From the NCBI RefSeq assembly GCF_011046535.1, contig NZ_CP049257.1, forward strand, positions 496,001 through 560,000: a stretch of DNA of 64,000 nucleotides, written 5' to 3'. The notes under the pieces are model-generated. The model did not search any database, was not told the origin of the DNA, and saw only the letters and a list, made by a program, of their open reading frames with translations. A program made the position numbers and the translations under genes. The stretch is from Nocardioides anomalus (lineage in GTDB: Bacteria > Actinomycetota > Actinomycetes > Propionibacteriales > Nocardioidaceae). Of this stretch, positions 55,360 to 63,898 are shown one piece after another; the stretch's first letter is position 1; the number at the start of each line of letters is the position of its first letter.

Positions 55360-57539
55360 ATGGACACGACTCGACCTCGACCCGCACCACGGACCGCAGC
55401 GGCCGTGGTGCTGGCCCTGACCGCGCTGCTGACCGGGCTGCTGGCCCTCGCCGTGCCCGCCGCCCACGCGGCCGTCATCCGCGTGACCGCCAAGGTCCTC
55501 GAGGTGCCGCGCTACGGCGACGCCACGATGAGGATCTCGGTGGCCAGCAGCGGCTCCGACCCCTACGCGCGGGTGCGCATCGGCAGCGCCGTCGTCGTGG
55601 AGGGTGCGGTGTCGGCCGAGCCGACCGAGCTGGTCGTGCCGCTGCCCGGCGACGGCAAGGACGTCGGCACGACGTACAAGCTGGACGTCGCCGTCGACGC
55701 CGACGGCGGCTACAGCGCCTCGACCTCGGTGAGCACGACCCGCACGACGATCCCGTACACGATCGACCCGATCGTCCCGAGCACGGTCTACGGGGGCAAG
55801 GTCGCGATCAGGCTCGTGCCGGACCGACCGACCTCCGTGGCTCCCGAGGGCCGCTTCACGCTGCTCGAGAACGGCGCCTTCGTGAGCAGTGGTGCGGTGG
55901 CGCCGGCTCCCGACGGCCGCGGTTACGTCGCCTACGCGCCGGTCCTGCTCGCGCCCCGGGACCGGCCCTGGTCGGTGCGTGGGGTCTACGACGGTGGCGG
56001 CGGGTACGAGTACGAGCCCGCGGGGTCGACGGACCTCATGGTCTACCAGGTGCCGTCACAGACGACGGCGAAGCTGAGCGCCGCGCGCGTGGCGACCGGC
56101 TCGCCCGTGAAGCTGCACGTGGCGGTCACCGCGCCCACGTCCGAGCTGCCCCAGGACCAGCTGGGCAGCAGCTGGGTCCTCGTCGAGGCCTTCCCCGAGC
56201 GGGGCGCGTCCTTCCCGGCGGGGAGGGCGCAGGTCCCCGTGGGTGCCACCGGGGTGGACGTGGACCTCACGGAGGTCGCCCGGTCGCACGAAGGGGTGCT
56301 CACCCTCCGCACGTCGTCGGGCGGCGGCTACGTCACGCCGTCGTTCGCCGCCGAGACCACGCTCACCGTCGACCCGGTGCCGGCCGGCACGACGACGGCC
56401 CTGTCGCTCGACCCCCGACCGTCTTCGTCGGCCAGTCGCCCGCGCAGGCCACCGTCGTCGTCGACGTCGCCGGTGGCGGCGTCGACGGGCTCATCGAGCT
56501 GAGCACCGCCGACCAGGGCCGGCTGCTGCAGGTCCGCGCGACGGGGCACTCCACCACGGTCGCGCTGCCCCAGCTGGCCGAAGGGACCTACCAGGTTGCG
56601 GCGCGCTACCTCGGCGGCACCCGCCAGGACAGCTCCTCCAGCACCGCGCTGACGTACGTCGTCGCTCGGGACCGGGCCGCCGTGACCGACGACCTGCCCG
56701 AGGACGGCACCGTCGCGAGCGGCGCCACCCTGCACCTGACCTTCGCGCCGACCGCGACGCAGCGCACCCCCGACGGGATGCTCGACGTCGACGCGGACGG
56801 GTGGGGCGGCGTGACCACCGGGCTGGTGGACGGGGTCGCGACCGTGCCGCTGGCCGGGCTGGCGCCGGGTGCGCACGAGCTGCGCTTCTCCTACGGCGGC
56901 GGCAGCTGGTTCCAGGCCCTGACGCTCACCCGGTCGGTCACGGTCCGCGGCACAGAGCCCCCGCCGCCCGCCACGATCGCCACCTCGACGGCCCTGTCGC
57001 TGGGTCGCACGACGGTCGCCGCCGGCAGCGCGGCCACGGCCAGCCTCCGGGTGGCCACGTCCGACGGCTCGAGCCCCGTCGGGCAGGTCGAGGTGCGTGT
57101 CGACGGCGCCGTGGTGGCCACGCGGCTGATCGGCAGCGCGCCGTTCGAGGTCGCGCTCCCCACGGGTGCCGTCGGCGCCCACACGGTCACCGCACGCTTC
57201 GTCGGCTCCGCGCCGTACGGCGACTCGTCGGCGACCGCGGCCACGCTGACCGTCACGCGTGCCGCGGCGACGATCGCGGCCAAGGCCAAGCGCCGAGGGG
57301 ACGGACGGGCGCAGGTGCGGGTCTCGGTGACCGCGCCGGTCCCCGCCACCGGGACGGTCCAGCTGCTCTGTGCGCTGAAGGGAGCCGAGCCCAAGGTCGT
57401 CGCGACGACGACCCTGACGGGCGACGGCCGCGCGGTGCTGCGCAGCAAGCGGCCGTTGCCGCGGCGCGCGGTGCTGCTCGTGCGGTACGCCGGGTCGAGC
57501 GCCGTGGCGCCCGTCGAACAGCGGCTGCGGCTGCGCTGA
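55360..57539 (+). pseudogene. Secreted multi-Ig-like repeat protein, interrupted by a frameshift
   Basis: From the ATG at 55360 the frame gives a signal peptide (TAAAVVLALTALLTGLLALAVPAAHAA) and Ig-like domains until about 56411, ending in sense at TTALSLDP. Real coding sequence continues in another frame (PTVFVGQSPAQATVVVDVAGGG to the stop at 57539) with further Ig-like repeats (TALSLGRTTVAAGSAATASLRVAT, TVTARFVGSAPYGDSSATAATLTV). The break is in a C5 run at 56412-56416; one more C would restore a ~726-residue protein. A sequencing error is the simplest explanation; a real null or switched allele cannot be excluded. Confidence 0.75.
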
Positions 57540-57547
57540 CGACCGCA

Positions 57548-57611
57548 GGCGGGCGGGAGCCCCGGTCGTGGACCCTCGGGTGTTCACGGCCGGGGCCGCT
57601 GCGTGCCCGCC
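57548..57611 (+). terminator. Hairpin after the Ig-like repeat gene
   Basis: Two paired blocks, GGCGGGC (57548-57554) with GCCCGCC (57605-57611) and GCCCCGG (57559-57565) with CCGGGGC (57590-57596), form a two-part stem. Low-specificity call in such G+C-rich DNA. Confidence 0.4.
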
Positions 57612-57617
57612 CCGGCC

Positions 57618-57623
57618 TAGGCT
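57618..57623 (+). promoter_or_regulatory. -10 box TAGGCT, leaderless spacing
   Basis: Ends 7 nt before the GTG at 57631. Confidence 0.55.
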
Positions 57624-57630
57624 GGAGCGC

Positions 57631-58197
57631 GTGAGCGGGCAGGCTGGCGGGGATCCCGGCGACCGACCGGCGCCGCCCGCGCTCGAGCCGTTCCGGCTCT
57701 TCCTCAACACCGACGACCGCTACCACGGCGTGGACCACCTCGGGTCCGAGCAGCTGTTCCGCCGGTTCGCCGAGCCCTGCCTGCCGGGCTGGCCGCGGTC
57801 CCTGACCCGCGAGGACCTGGCCCGGGCCCGCGGGCTGCGCGACGGGCTGCGACCCGTCGTGCTCCTCGAGCCGACGGCCGCGGTGGGGGTGCTGAACGCC
57901 GTGGCGGCGGACCACCCGGTCGTGGTCGAGCTCGCGCTGGAGGACGGCGAGGTGCGCAGCCGCCTGCGGCCGGCCGGCCGGGGGTCCTTCGCCCGGCTCG
58001 TCGCGCTGGCGCTGGGCGCTGCGCACACGGCCGCCGCCGACGGCAGCCTGGCGCTGCTGCGGGCCTGCGAGCGGTCGGACTGCCAGTGGGTCTACTGGAG
58101 CGGTGCGGCGCCCGGGTCCAGCCGCTGGTGCAGCCACACGTGCAGCAGCGTCATGAAGATGCGCGCCTACCGCGAGCGGCGCCGCGAGGCCGGTTGA
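57631..58197 (+). CDS. CGNR-like zinc-finger protein with degenerate motif
   Basis: 188 residues. The N-terminal ABATE-like domain (FRLFLNTDDRYHGVDHLG, TREDLARARGLRDGLRPVV) precedes the finger region RACERSDCQWVYWSGAAPGSSRWCSHTCSSVMKMRAYRERR. Spacing of the four cysteines is that of CGNR proteins, but the name-giving G-N-R is replaced by S-S-V. Probably a regulator; targets unknown. The leaderless-type start supports the GTG. Confidence 0.78.
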   Translation: MSGQAGGDPGDRPAPPALEPFRLFLNTDDRYHGVDHLGSEQLFRRFAEPCLPGWPRSLTREDLARARGLRDGLRPVVLLEPTAAVGVLNAVAADHPVVVELALEDGEVRSRLRPAGRGSFARLVALALGAAHTAAADGSLALLRACERSDCQWVYWSGAAPGSSRWCSHTCSSVMKMRAYRERRREAG

Positions 58198-58206
58198 CCG
58201 GCTGCG

Positions 58207-58515
58207 TCAGAGCTCGGAGAGCAGCTCGGCCAGCACGGTCCGGGCCGCCTGCAGGCGGACCGCGAGCGTGGCCACGGCGTCCTCGTCGTGCGCGTGCTCG
58301 AGCCGGTCGAGCAGGGATCGGCAGGAGGCCACGATGGCCAGGGCGTGCGCGAGTGCGGTGGCCGGACCGGGGTCGGGGAGCACGGCGCACAGCCGGTCCC
58401 AGCGCACCCCGAGCGCGACCCACGCGGCCCGGTCGGCCAGCTGGGCCACCGCGGCGGCGGTCTCGAAGGAGACGAGCTCGTCGGTCAGGGAGCGCAGCCC
58501 GTCCACGGAGTCCAC
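58207..58515 (-). CDS. Small helical hypothetical protein
   Basis: 102 residues, predicted almost entirely helical and acidic (TDELVSFETAAAVAQLADRAAWVALG, ALAIVASCRSLLDRLEHAHDEDAVATLAVRLQAARTVLAELL). No other strong frame covers this interval, and codon third positions are as G+C-rich as in neighbours, which favours a real gene. No good ribosome site before the GTG, and a GTG three codons in is possible. Lies downstream of the large SARP-type regulator in the same direction. Confidence 0.55.
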   Translation of the reverse strand: MDSVDGLRSLTDELVSFETAAAVAQLADRAAWVALGVRWDRLCAVLPDPGPATALAHALAIVASCRSLLDRLEHAHDEDAVATLAVRLQAARTVLAELLSEL

Positions 58516-58573
58516 GTGCTGAGGGTGCTCCCGTCCGCTGCGCCCGCGCTGGGCCGCGACTGCGGTCGGTGGC

Positions 58574-61500
58574 TCAGAAGACGTGCTGCTCCCTGAGCCC
58601 GAGCAGCCACCGCGCCGGCCGGGGCAGTCCCCACTGGGCGCACAGCGCCAGCGCGGCCTCGGCGTGCGCGGCGGCCTCCGGCGTCCGTCCCGAGGCCGCG
58701 GCGGCCAGGGCGAGGAAGGCGTCCACCGGCCCCAGCGCAGCGGTCGACCCGGCGGCGGCCATCTGCCCGGCGTACGGCGCGAGCCAGCGGTAGGCCCGCG
58801 CCGCCAGGTCCGCGTCCCCTCGGCGCAGGGCCAGCTCGGCGCTCATCGCGGCCACGACCATGCCCATGTAGGTCTCGTCCGGGTCGGGGACCGGGAAGCT
58901 GCTCAGCAGCGCCTCGGCCGCGTCGTCCAGCCCGAGCCGCAGCATGGCCACGGCGACCAGCATCTCCAGCGGCACCTCGGGGTGTCCCTCGAGGTGGCCG
59001 AGGGCCGCCGCGAAGGCCTCGGTCTCCCCGCGCCAGGTCATCCGCAACAGCTGCAGGCTGGCCGCGGCACTGGTGAGGTTGGACATGGTGAGCCGCTCGC
59101 GCAGCTCGTGCACCTGGGCCAGCGCCCGGTCGGCCTCCGCGTCGCGGCCGGCCATGAGCAGCAGCGGTGTGTGCAGGAGCAGCAGGGTCACCAGCGGCGT
59201 GACCTGCCCGTGCTGCTCGGCCAGGGCGAGGGTGCGCGGCAGCTCGGCGCGGGCACGCTCGACCTGACCGGTCTCGACCAGGCTGATCGCCCGGAACGTC
59301 GCGCAGGTGACCTCGTGGCGCACGTGGCCGCCGCTCCTCGCGAGGAGCAGCGCGCGTTCGGCCGCCTCGAGGCGCCAGGCCGCGGTGGCCGGGCGCCAGC
59401 ACGCGGAGTAGGCCTGCTGGAGCGCGACGCAGGTCAGTGCGTCGTCGTCCAGCTGGTCGGCCAGCGCGAGGGCCGCGTCGGTGAGGGCCTCGAGCTCGTC
59501 GGGTGAGGCGATGTAGAAGCTCTGCACCGCGATGCTGAGCAGGATCCGGCAGCGCAGGGCCCGGTCGGCGGGGTCGACCAGCCCCAGCGAGCGGCGCAGC
59601 GCGTGGACCAGGTCCGCGGCGACCGTCCCGTAGCGCTGGACGTGCCAGATCGAGCCCTCCGGCAGGCTGGTCGCCGCCCGGGCCACCAGGTCCGGACGAT
59701 CCATCCGCTCCGCGACGGCGATCGCCTCGGTCACGGCCAGCGCGGCGCCGTCCCAGTCGTCGGCGTGCCGACAGGCCGCGGCCAACCGCTCGAGCAGGTC
59801 GAAGCGCTGGTCGTCGTCGCCCTCGACGTCGAGCCGGTGAGCCGCCAGGGCGTCGCGCAGGAGGCGGGCCTCGTCGTCGTGGGCGAAGACCCGTCGGGCG
59901 CGCTCGGCGGTCGCGCTGGTCGAGCGCCAGGCCCGAGCGGCGTACGCCGTGCCGGCCGCGCGCCAGTGCGCCGCGGCCGCGGCCCGTCGGACCGGGTCGA
60001 TCGTCGCCTCGAGCGCCTCGGCGACCGCGGCGTGCCGGCCGGAGAGGTCCGCCGGGCGCAGGTCGGCCAGCACCGCGTCGCGCACCAGCGCGTGGCTCCA
60101 GGACCACTCGCCGTCGTCGGTCCGCACCAGCACGCCGGCGGTGCCGGCCAGGGCGAGGGCGTCCGAGGTCTCGAGCACCGGGGTGCCCCAGGCCCGCGCG
60201 ACGACCTCGGCGTCGAACCGGACCCCGGCCACGGCGGCGAAGCGCAGCGCCTCGGCCGTGTCCTGCGGCAGCGCGGCCAACCGGCGCCGGACGAGCCCGG
60301 CCAGCGACGGGGGCGGGTCGGCCGCGGCGGGGTCCCCCGCGCGCAGCAGCTCGACGACGTACAGCGGGTGGCCGCCCGCCCGCTCGTCGAGCCGGGCCAG
60401 GGCGACGGCGTCCAGCTCGTGTCCGGTGACGGCCCGGGCCAGGTCCGCCACCTCGCCCGGCGCGAGTCGCTCGAGGTGCAGCTCGGCGCCCCCGGACCGG
60501 GCCACGGCCCCGACGAGCCCGGAGACGGCCGCCGCCCCCTCGGGCCGGTGGGTCACCACCAGGGCGAGGGGCACGTCGGCGAGGTGGTCCACGAGGTGGG
60601 TCAGCACCCGGAGCGTGGCCGGGTCGCACCAGTGCGCGTCCTCGACGACCAGGAGCAGCGGGGTGTGGCGGACCAGCCCGCGGACCGCGTCGGCCAGACG
60701 CGCGGTCTGGGCGAACCGGGCCGCTCCGACCTCGTCCTCGTCGCCGTCGGGCGGCGCGGTCGCGGCGGGGCCGGGGTCGACCGGGCGCGTGACGTCCGCG
60801 GCGACGCACAGCTCGTCGACCACCCGGGTCAGGGCGTACAGGGGCGGTGCGTCGTCGCCGTCGACACCTCGCAGCGTGGCGACCGCCGGCGCGCCGGGAC
60901 CGGCCGAGACCTGCTCGACGAGCTCGGCGACGAGCCGGGACTTGCCGATGCCGGCCTCTCCGGCGACCACGGCGTGGGCCGGGCGGCCCGCGAGCGCGGT
61001 CGCGAGGAGGGTGCGCAGCGTCGCCAGCTCGCGGCCGCGCCCGACCAGGCCGCCGGCCCGGACGGGAGCCGACGGGGCCGGAGGGCGGTCACCGGGACCG
61101 CCGCCGGTGCCGAGCAGAGCCGGGTCCTGGCGCAGGATGTCGGCCTGGAGCCGCTGCACCGAGGGGCTCGGGTCGATGCCGAGCTCCTCGCCGAGGGTCT
61201 CGCGCAGCCGGGCCAGCAGGGCGAGAGCGTCGGCCTGCCGGTCGGTGCGCACCAGCGCGACCGCCCACAGCGCCCAGAGCTGCTCGCGCAGCGGGTGGAG
61301 GGCGACGAGCTCCTCCAGGGCCCCCGCGGCCCGGCGCGCGCGGCCCAGGGCCAGGTCGGTGACGACGACCAGCGTGTCGGCGTCGGTGCGGAGCTCCTCG
61401 AGCCGGCGCCGCTCCCCGGCCGCAGCCGACTCCTCGTCGAGGTCGGCGTACGCCTCACCCCGCCACAGGGCGAGGGCGGTGAGCAGTTCCTGCTGGACCC

Positions 61501-61927
61501 GCTCCGCGGTCCCGTGGTCGGCGCCGACGCTGGGACGACCGAGGTCGCCGTGCGCGCGGAGCTCCTTCTCGGCCCGGGCCACGGTCGCGGCGAAGCGCTC
61601 GGCGTCGACCTGGTCGCGCGGGACGCTCAGCCGGTAGCCGCCCGCCTCGTGCACGAGCACCTCGGCGGGCGAGCGCGGTCGGCGGTGCGGCTCGAGCAGC
61701 CGGCGCAGCGACGCGACGTACCCCTGGAGGGTGTTGGCCGCGCCCGGCGACGGGGCGCCGCGCCACAGCTGGTCGATCAGCCGGTCGGCCGAGACCAGCT
61801 GACCGCGCGCCAGGGTCAGCAGCGCCAGCAGGCTGCGCTGACGCTGCGCACTCAGCTCGACCCGCGTCCCGTCGACGCGCAGCGATGTCGCGCCGAGGAC
61901 ATCGACCTCGACGTCGGTCGCCCCCAT
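58574..61927 (-). CDS. Giant SARP/BTAD regulator with AAA+ ATPase and TPR-like region (AfsR/LAL-like)
   Basis: 1117 residues. Residues ~1-95 are an OmpR-type winged helix (VDVLGATSLRVDGTRVELSAQRQRSLLALLTLARG, NTLQGYVASLRRLLEPH). Residues ~100-250 are the bacterial transcriptional activation domain (LWRGEAYADLDEE, LHPLREQLWALWAVALVRTDRQADALALLARLRETLGEELGIDPSPSVQRL). An AAA+ ATPase follows, with Walker A GEAGIGKSRLV near 320 and Walker B LLLVVEDAHWCD. The last ~500 residues are TPR-like helices. The ATG was chosen at the family N-terminus. No biosynthetic cluster is adjacent; the divergent hemerythrin operon is the likely target. Confidence 0.88.
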   Translation of the reverse strand: MGATDVEVDVLGATSLRVDGTRVELSAQRQRSLLALLTLARGQLVSADRLIDQLWRGAPSPGAANTLQGYVASLRRLLEPHRRPRSPAEVLVHEAGGYRLSVPRDQVDAERFAATVARAEKELRAHGDLGRPSVGADHGTAERVQQELLTALALWRGEAYADLDEESAAAGERRRLEELRTDADTLVVVTDLALGRARRAAGALEELVALHPLREQLWALWAVALVRTDRQADALALLARLRETLGEELGIDPSPSVQRLQADILRQDPALLGTGGGPGDRPPAPSAPVRAGGLVGRGRELATLRTLLATALAGRPAHAVVAGEAGIGKSRLVAELVEQVSAGPGAPAVATLRGVDGDDAPPLYALTRVVDELCVAADVTRPVDPGPAATAPPDGDEDEVGAARFAQTARLADAVRGLVRHTPLLLVVEDAHWCDPATLRVLTHLVDHLADVPLALVVTHRPEGAAAVSGLVGAVARSGGAELHLERLAPGEVADLARAVTGHELDAVALARLDERAGGHPLYVVELLRAGDPAAADPPPSLAGLVRRRLAALPQDTAEALRFAAVAGVRFDAEVVARAWGTPVLETSDALALAGTAGVLVRTDDGEWSWSHALVRDAVLADLRPADLSGRHAAVAEALEATIDPVRRAAAAAHWRAAGTAYAARAWRSTSATAERARRVFAHDDEARLLRDALAAHRLDVEGDDDQRFDLLERLAAACRHADDWDGAALAVTEAIAVAERMDRPDLVARAATSLPEGSIWHVQRYGTVAADLVHALRRSLGLVDPADRALRCRILLSIAVQSFYIASPDELEALTDAALALADQLDDDALTCVALQQAYSACWRPATAAWRLEAAERALLLARSGGHVRHEVTCATFRAISLVETGQVERARAELPRTLALAEQHGQVTPLVTLLLLHTPLLLMAGRDAEADRALAQVHELRERLTMSNLTSAAASLQLLRMTWRGETEAFAAALGHLEGHPEVPLEMLVAVAMLRLGLDDAAEALLSSFPVPDPDETYMGMVVAAMSAELALRRGDADLAARAYRWLAPYAGQMAAAGSTAALGPVDAFLALAAAASGRTPEAAAHAEAALALCAQWGLPRPARWLLGLREQHVF

Positions 61928-61942
61928 GGTGGCCCTGCCCTT

Positions 61943-61973
61943 CGTTACCTTTATGACCGCCATGAGGGTAACG
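61943..61973. promoter_or_regulatory. Inverted repeat CGTTACC-N17-GGTAACG upstream of the SARP gene
   Basis: Perfect 7-bp arms in the divergent control region, 16 nt before the SARP start. The spacer is relatively A/T-rich (TTTATGA) and could contain a promoter for the minus strand. Confidence 0.45.
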
Positions 61974-62054
61974 GCGCCGACTGCAGCGCCGCCGCAGTGC
62001 GACTGCAGCGCGGGGCGGGAGGGTCGTCTCGACCCCCCGAGACAGGAGCAGACC

Positions 62055-62180
62055 GTGCCCCGACCACCCCTCTCCGCGACCGCGCCCGGAACCGGTGCCA
62101 CCTCCTCCACCGCGGGCCCCGCACCGGACGGCGTCCCGCCGCTGGTGCGGACCGGGCGGGCCGGGGAGGAGCCCCGATGA
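62055..62180 (+). CDS. Possible 41-residue leader ORF coupled to hemerythrin
   Basis: A GTG preceded at 7 nt by AGGAG (62044-62048 region) opens a 41-codon frame rich in Pro, Thr and Gly, whose TGA overlaps the ATG of the hemerythrin gene (ATGA). It may be a coupling peptide rather than a functional protein. Composition is low-complexity, so confidence is limited. Confidence 0.35.
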   Translation: MPRPPLSATAPGTGATSSTAGPAPDGVPPLVRTGRAGEEPR

Positions 62181-62860
62181 GCGGCATCGACCTGACCACC
62201 ATGCTGGCCATTCACCACGGCCTGCGCCGCGACCTGCGCCGCTTCGCCGCGGCGGCGGTGGCCACGCCGGTCGGCGACACCGGGGCGTGGTCGGCGCTGC
62301 TGAGGCGGTGGGACCTGTTCGCGGCGGTCCTGGAGGACCACCACCACAACGAGGACCTGGTCGTCTGGCCCCTGCTGCGCGAGCGTGCCGCGGAGGCCGG
62401 CGACAGCCACGCCCTGCGGGTCCTCGCCGAGGCCGAGGCCGAGCACGACGGCATCGACGCGCTGCTGCGCCCGGCCCGCGGCGCCCTCGCCGTGCGCCGC
62501 GACGCCACCGGCGCGGTGGAGCGCGCCCGGCGCGGGCTCGAGCGTCACCTGGACCACGAGGAGAGCGAGGCGCTCCCGCTGCTCGGGCAGTACGTCGGCG
62601 CCGCGGAGTGGGACGAAGTGCAGGCCAGCCTGCGCACCGGCCCGCCGGCCCGGCTGCTGCTATCGCTCCCGGCCTGGCTCCTGGACGAGCTGCCCGCCGA
62701 GCTGGCCCACCCGTTGGTCGCCGGGGCCGGCTGGCACCTCCGGCTGATCGCCCGGCTCGGAGCGCCGCGCCTGCGTCGGCTCGACCGGCGCGCGTTCCGG
62801 CACGTCTCCCAGTCAGATCCCAGCGCGGCCCCAGTGGCCGGGAGCAGCGTGCTCCCGTGA
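62177..62860 (+). CDS. Hemerythrin/HHE cation-binding domain protein (second copy)
   Basis: 227 residues, same layout as the protein at 25031. Histidine and acidic ligands lie in LAIHHGLRRDLRRF, EDHHHNEDLVVWPLLRE, AEAEHDGIDALLRPA and ERHLDHEESEALPLLGQYVGAAEWDEV, followed by a C-terminal extension. Cytoplasmic; likely binds a diiron centre for O2/NO sensing or iron handling. GTGA overlap with the SRPBCC gene that follows. Divergent from the SARP regulator. Confidence 0.84.
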   Translation: MSGIDLTTMLAIHHGLRRDLRRFAAAAVATPVGDTGAWSALLRRWDLFAAVLEDHHHNEDLVVWPLLRERAAEAGDSHALRVLAEAEAEHDGIDALLRPARGALAVRRDATGAVERARRGLERHLDHEESEALPLLGQYVGAAEWDEVQASLRTGPPARLLLSLPAWLLDELPAELAHPLVAGAGWHLRLIARLGAPRLRRLDRRAFRHVSQSDPSAAPVAGSSVLP

Positions 62861-63318
62861 GCACTCTCGTCCTGAGCCGCGACGTCGACGTCGCGCTGCC
62901 CGCCCACCGGCTCGCCGCAGTGGTCCTCGACTGGCGCCGCGACCCCCTGTGGCGCGCGCAGGTCCGGTCCTTCGCCGCGAGCCCCGACAGCCGAGCCGTC
63001 ACCGGCCAGCAGCTGGTCGAGGAGCTCGTGTTCGCGGGCCTGACCTTCCGCACGACCACCGTCGTCGACCGCGCCGAGCCCCTCGCCGCGTCGTACGCCG
63101 GGCAGAGCCGGTCGGTGCGGGTGCGCGGCCACCGCGTGGTCACGCCGGTCTCCTCGACGACCTCGCGGGTCCGGCTGCACACCGAGATCGAGCTGCTCGG
63201 CGCGCTCAGGCTGCTGCAGCCGCTGCTGGCGCCGTCGTACCGCCGGACCGACGCCGCCGACGCGGCCCACCTGGCCGAGATCGCGGTCGAGGCTGCGAAC
63301 CGGGTCGGTGCGGCGTGA
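62857..63318 (+). CDS. SRPBCC family protein
   Basis: 153 residues of the START/polyketide-cyclase-like helix-grip fold (SRDVDVALPAHRLAAVVLDWRRDPLWRAQVRSF, TRVRLHTEIELLG-type strand, C-terminal long helix AAHLAEIAVEAANRVG). Such proteins bind hydrophobic ligands. No polyketide genes are near, so I do not assign cyclase activity. Second gene of the hemerythrin operon, with a 4-nt overlap on each side. Confidence 0.75.
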   Translation: MSTLVLSRDVDVALPAHRLAAVVLDWRRDPLWRAQVRSFAASPDSRAVTGQQLVEELVFAGLTFRTTTVVDRAEPLAASYAGQSRSVRVRGHRVVTPVSSTTSRVRLHTEIELLGALRLLQPLLAPSYRRTDAADAAHLAEIAVEAANRVGAA

Positions 63319-63824
63319 CCTGGCTCCCGGAGGGCTGGCAGCACCCGAGCCGCGTCGAGCTGCCCACCGGGCACCACCTCCGGCCGATCCACCCCGACGA
63401 CACCCCGCTCGACCTGCCCGCGGTCCGCGGCTCGCGGGAGCGGCTGTGGTCGATCTACGGGGCCGCGTGGGGCTGGCCGCCGGCCGACCTCACCGAGGAG
63501 CAGGACCGCGAGGACCTGCAGTACCACTGGGACGAGGCCCAGCGGCAGAGCTCGTTCAACTACGCGCTCCTCGACGCCGAGGAGACCGAGCTCGTCGGCT
63601 GCGTCTACGTCGACCCGCCCGAGCGCGTCGGCGCCGACGCCGAGATCTCATGGTGGGTGCGCGAGGAGCACGTGGGCGGCCCGGTCGAGGCTGCGCTCGA
63701 CGCGTTCGTGCCGCAGTGGGTGGCCGAGGTGTGGCCGCTGCGCGCCCCGAGGTACGTCGGGCGCGACCTCTCGTGGCAGGAGTGGCTGGCCCTGCCGGAG
63801 ATCGAGGCCTCCGAGACCCCCTGA
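63315..63824 (+). CDS. GNAT-like N-acetyltransferase superfamily protein
   Basis: 169 residues. The start VTWLPEGWQHPSRVELPTGHHLRPIHPDD is GNAT-like. NYALLDAEETELVGCVYVDPPERVGADAEISWWVREEHVGGPVEAALDAFVPQWV holds the central strands and the region where the acetyl-CoA loop should be, here without a clear Q/R-x-x-G-x-G/A. It may bind CoA weakly or be non-catalytic. Third gene in the hemerythrin operon (4-nt overlap). A strong hairpin follows. Confidence 0.68.
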   Translation: MTWLPEGWQHPSRVELPTGHHLRPIHPDDTPLDLPAVRGSRERLWSIYGAAWGWPPADLTEEQDREDLQYHWDEAQRQSSFNYALLDAEETELVGCVYVDPPERVGADAEISWWVREEHVGGPVEAALDAFVPQWVAEVWPLRAPRYVGRDLSWQEWLALPEIEASETP

Positions 63825-63835
63825 CCCCCCTGGCC

Positions 63836-63877
63836 GCGCCGCCGCTCCGGCCACCCCCAGGGCCGGGGCGGCGGCGC
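63836..63877 (+). terminator. Strong hairpin terminator after the hemerythrin operon
   Basis: A 17-bp stem (63836-63852 with 63861-63877, one G-T wobble) with an 8-nt loop, starting 12 nt after the stop codon and without a T tract. Confidence 0.72.
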
Positions 63878-63898
63878 CACTCCCCACGAGGACACCCT

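Noticed and set aside
59603..62860. 1085-codon plus-strand frame opposite the SARP gene
   Set aside because: Only its last 227 codons (hemerythrin) are real; the rest is the complement of the SARP/AAA gene.
58574..63318. SARP regulator plus SRPBCC 'polyketide cyclase' as a natural-product cluster
   Set aside because: No ketosynthase, NRPS, terpene or tailoring genes are present; SRPBCC folds are generic ligand binders.
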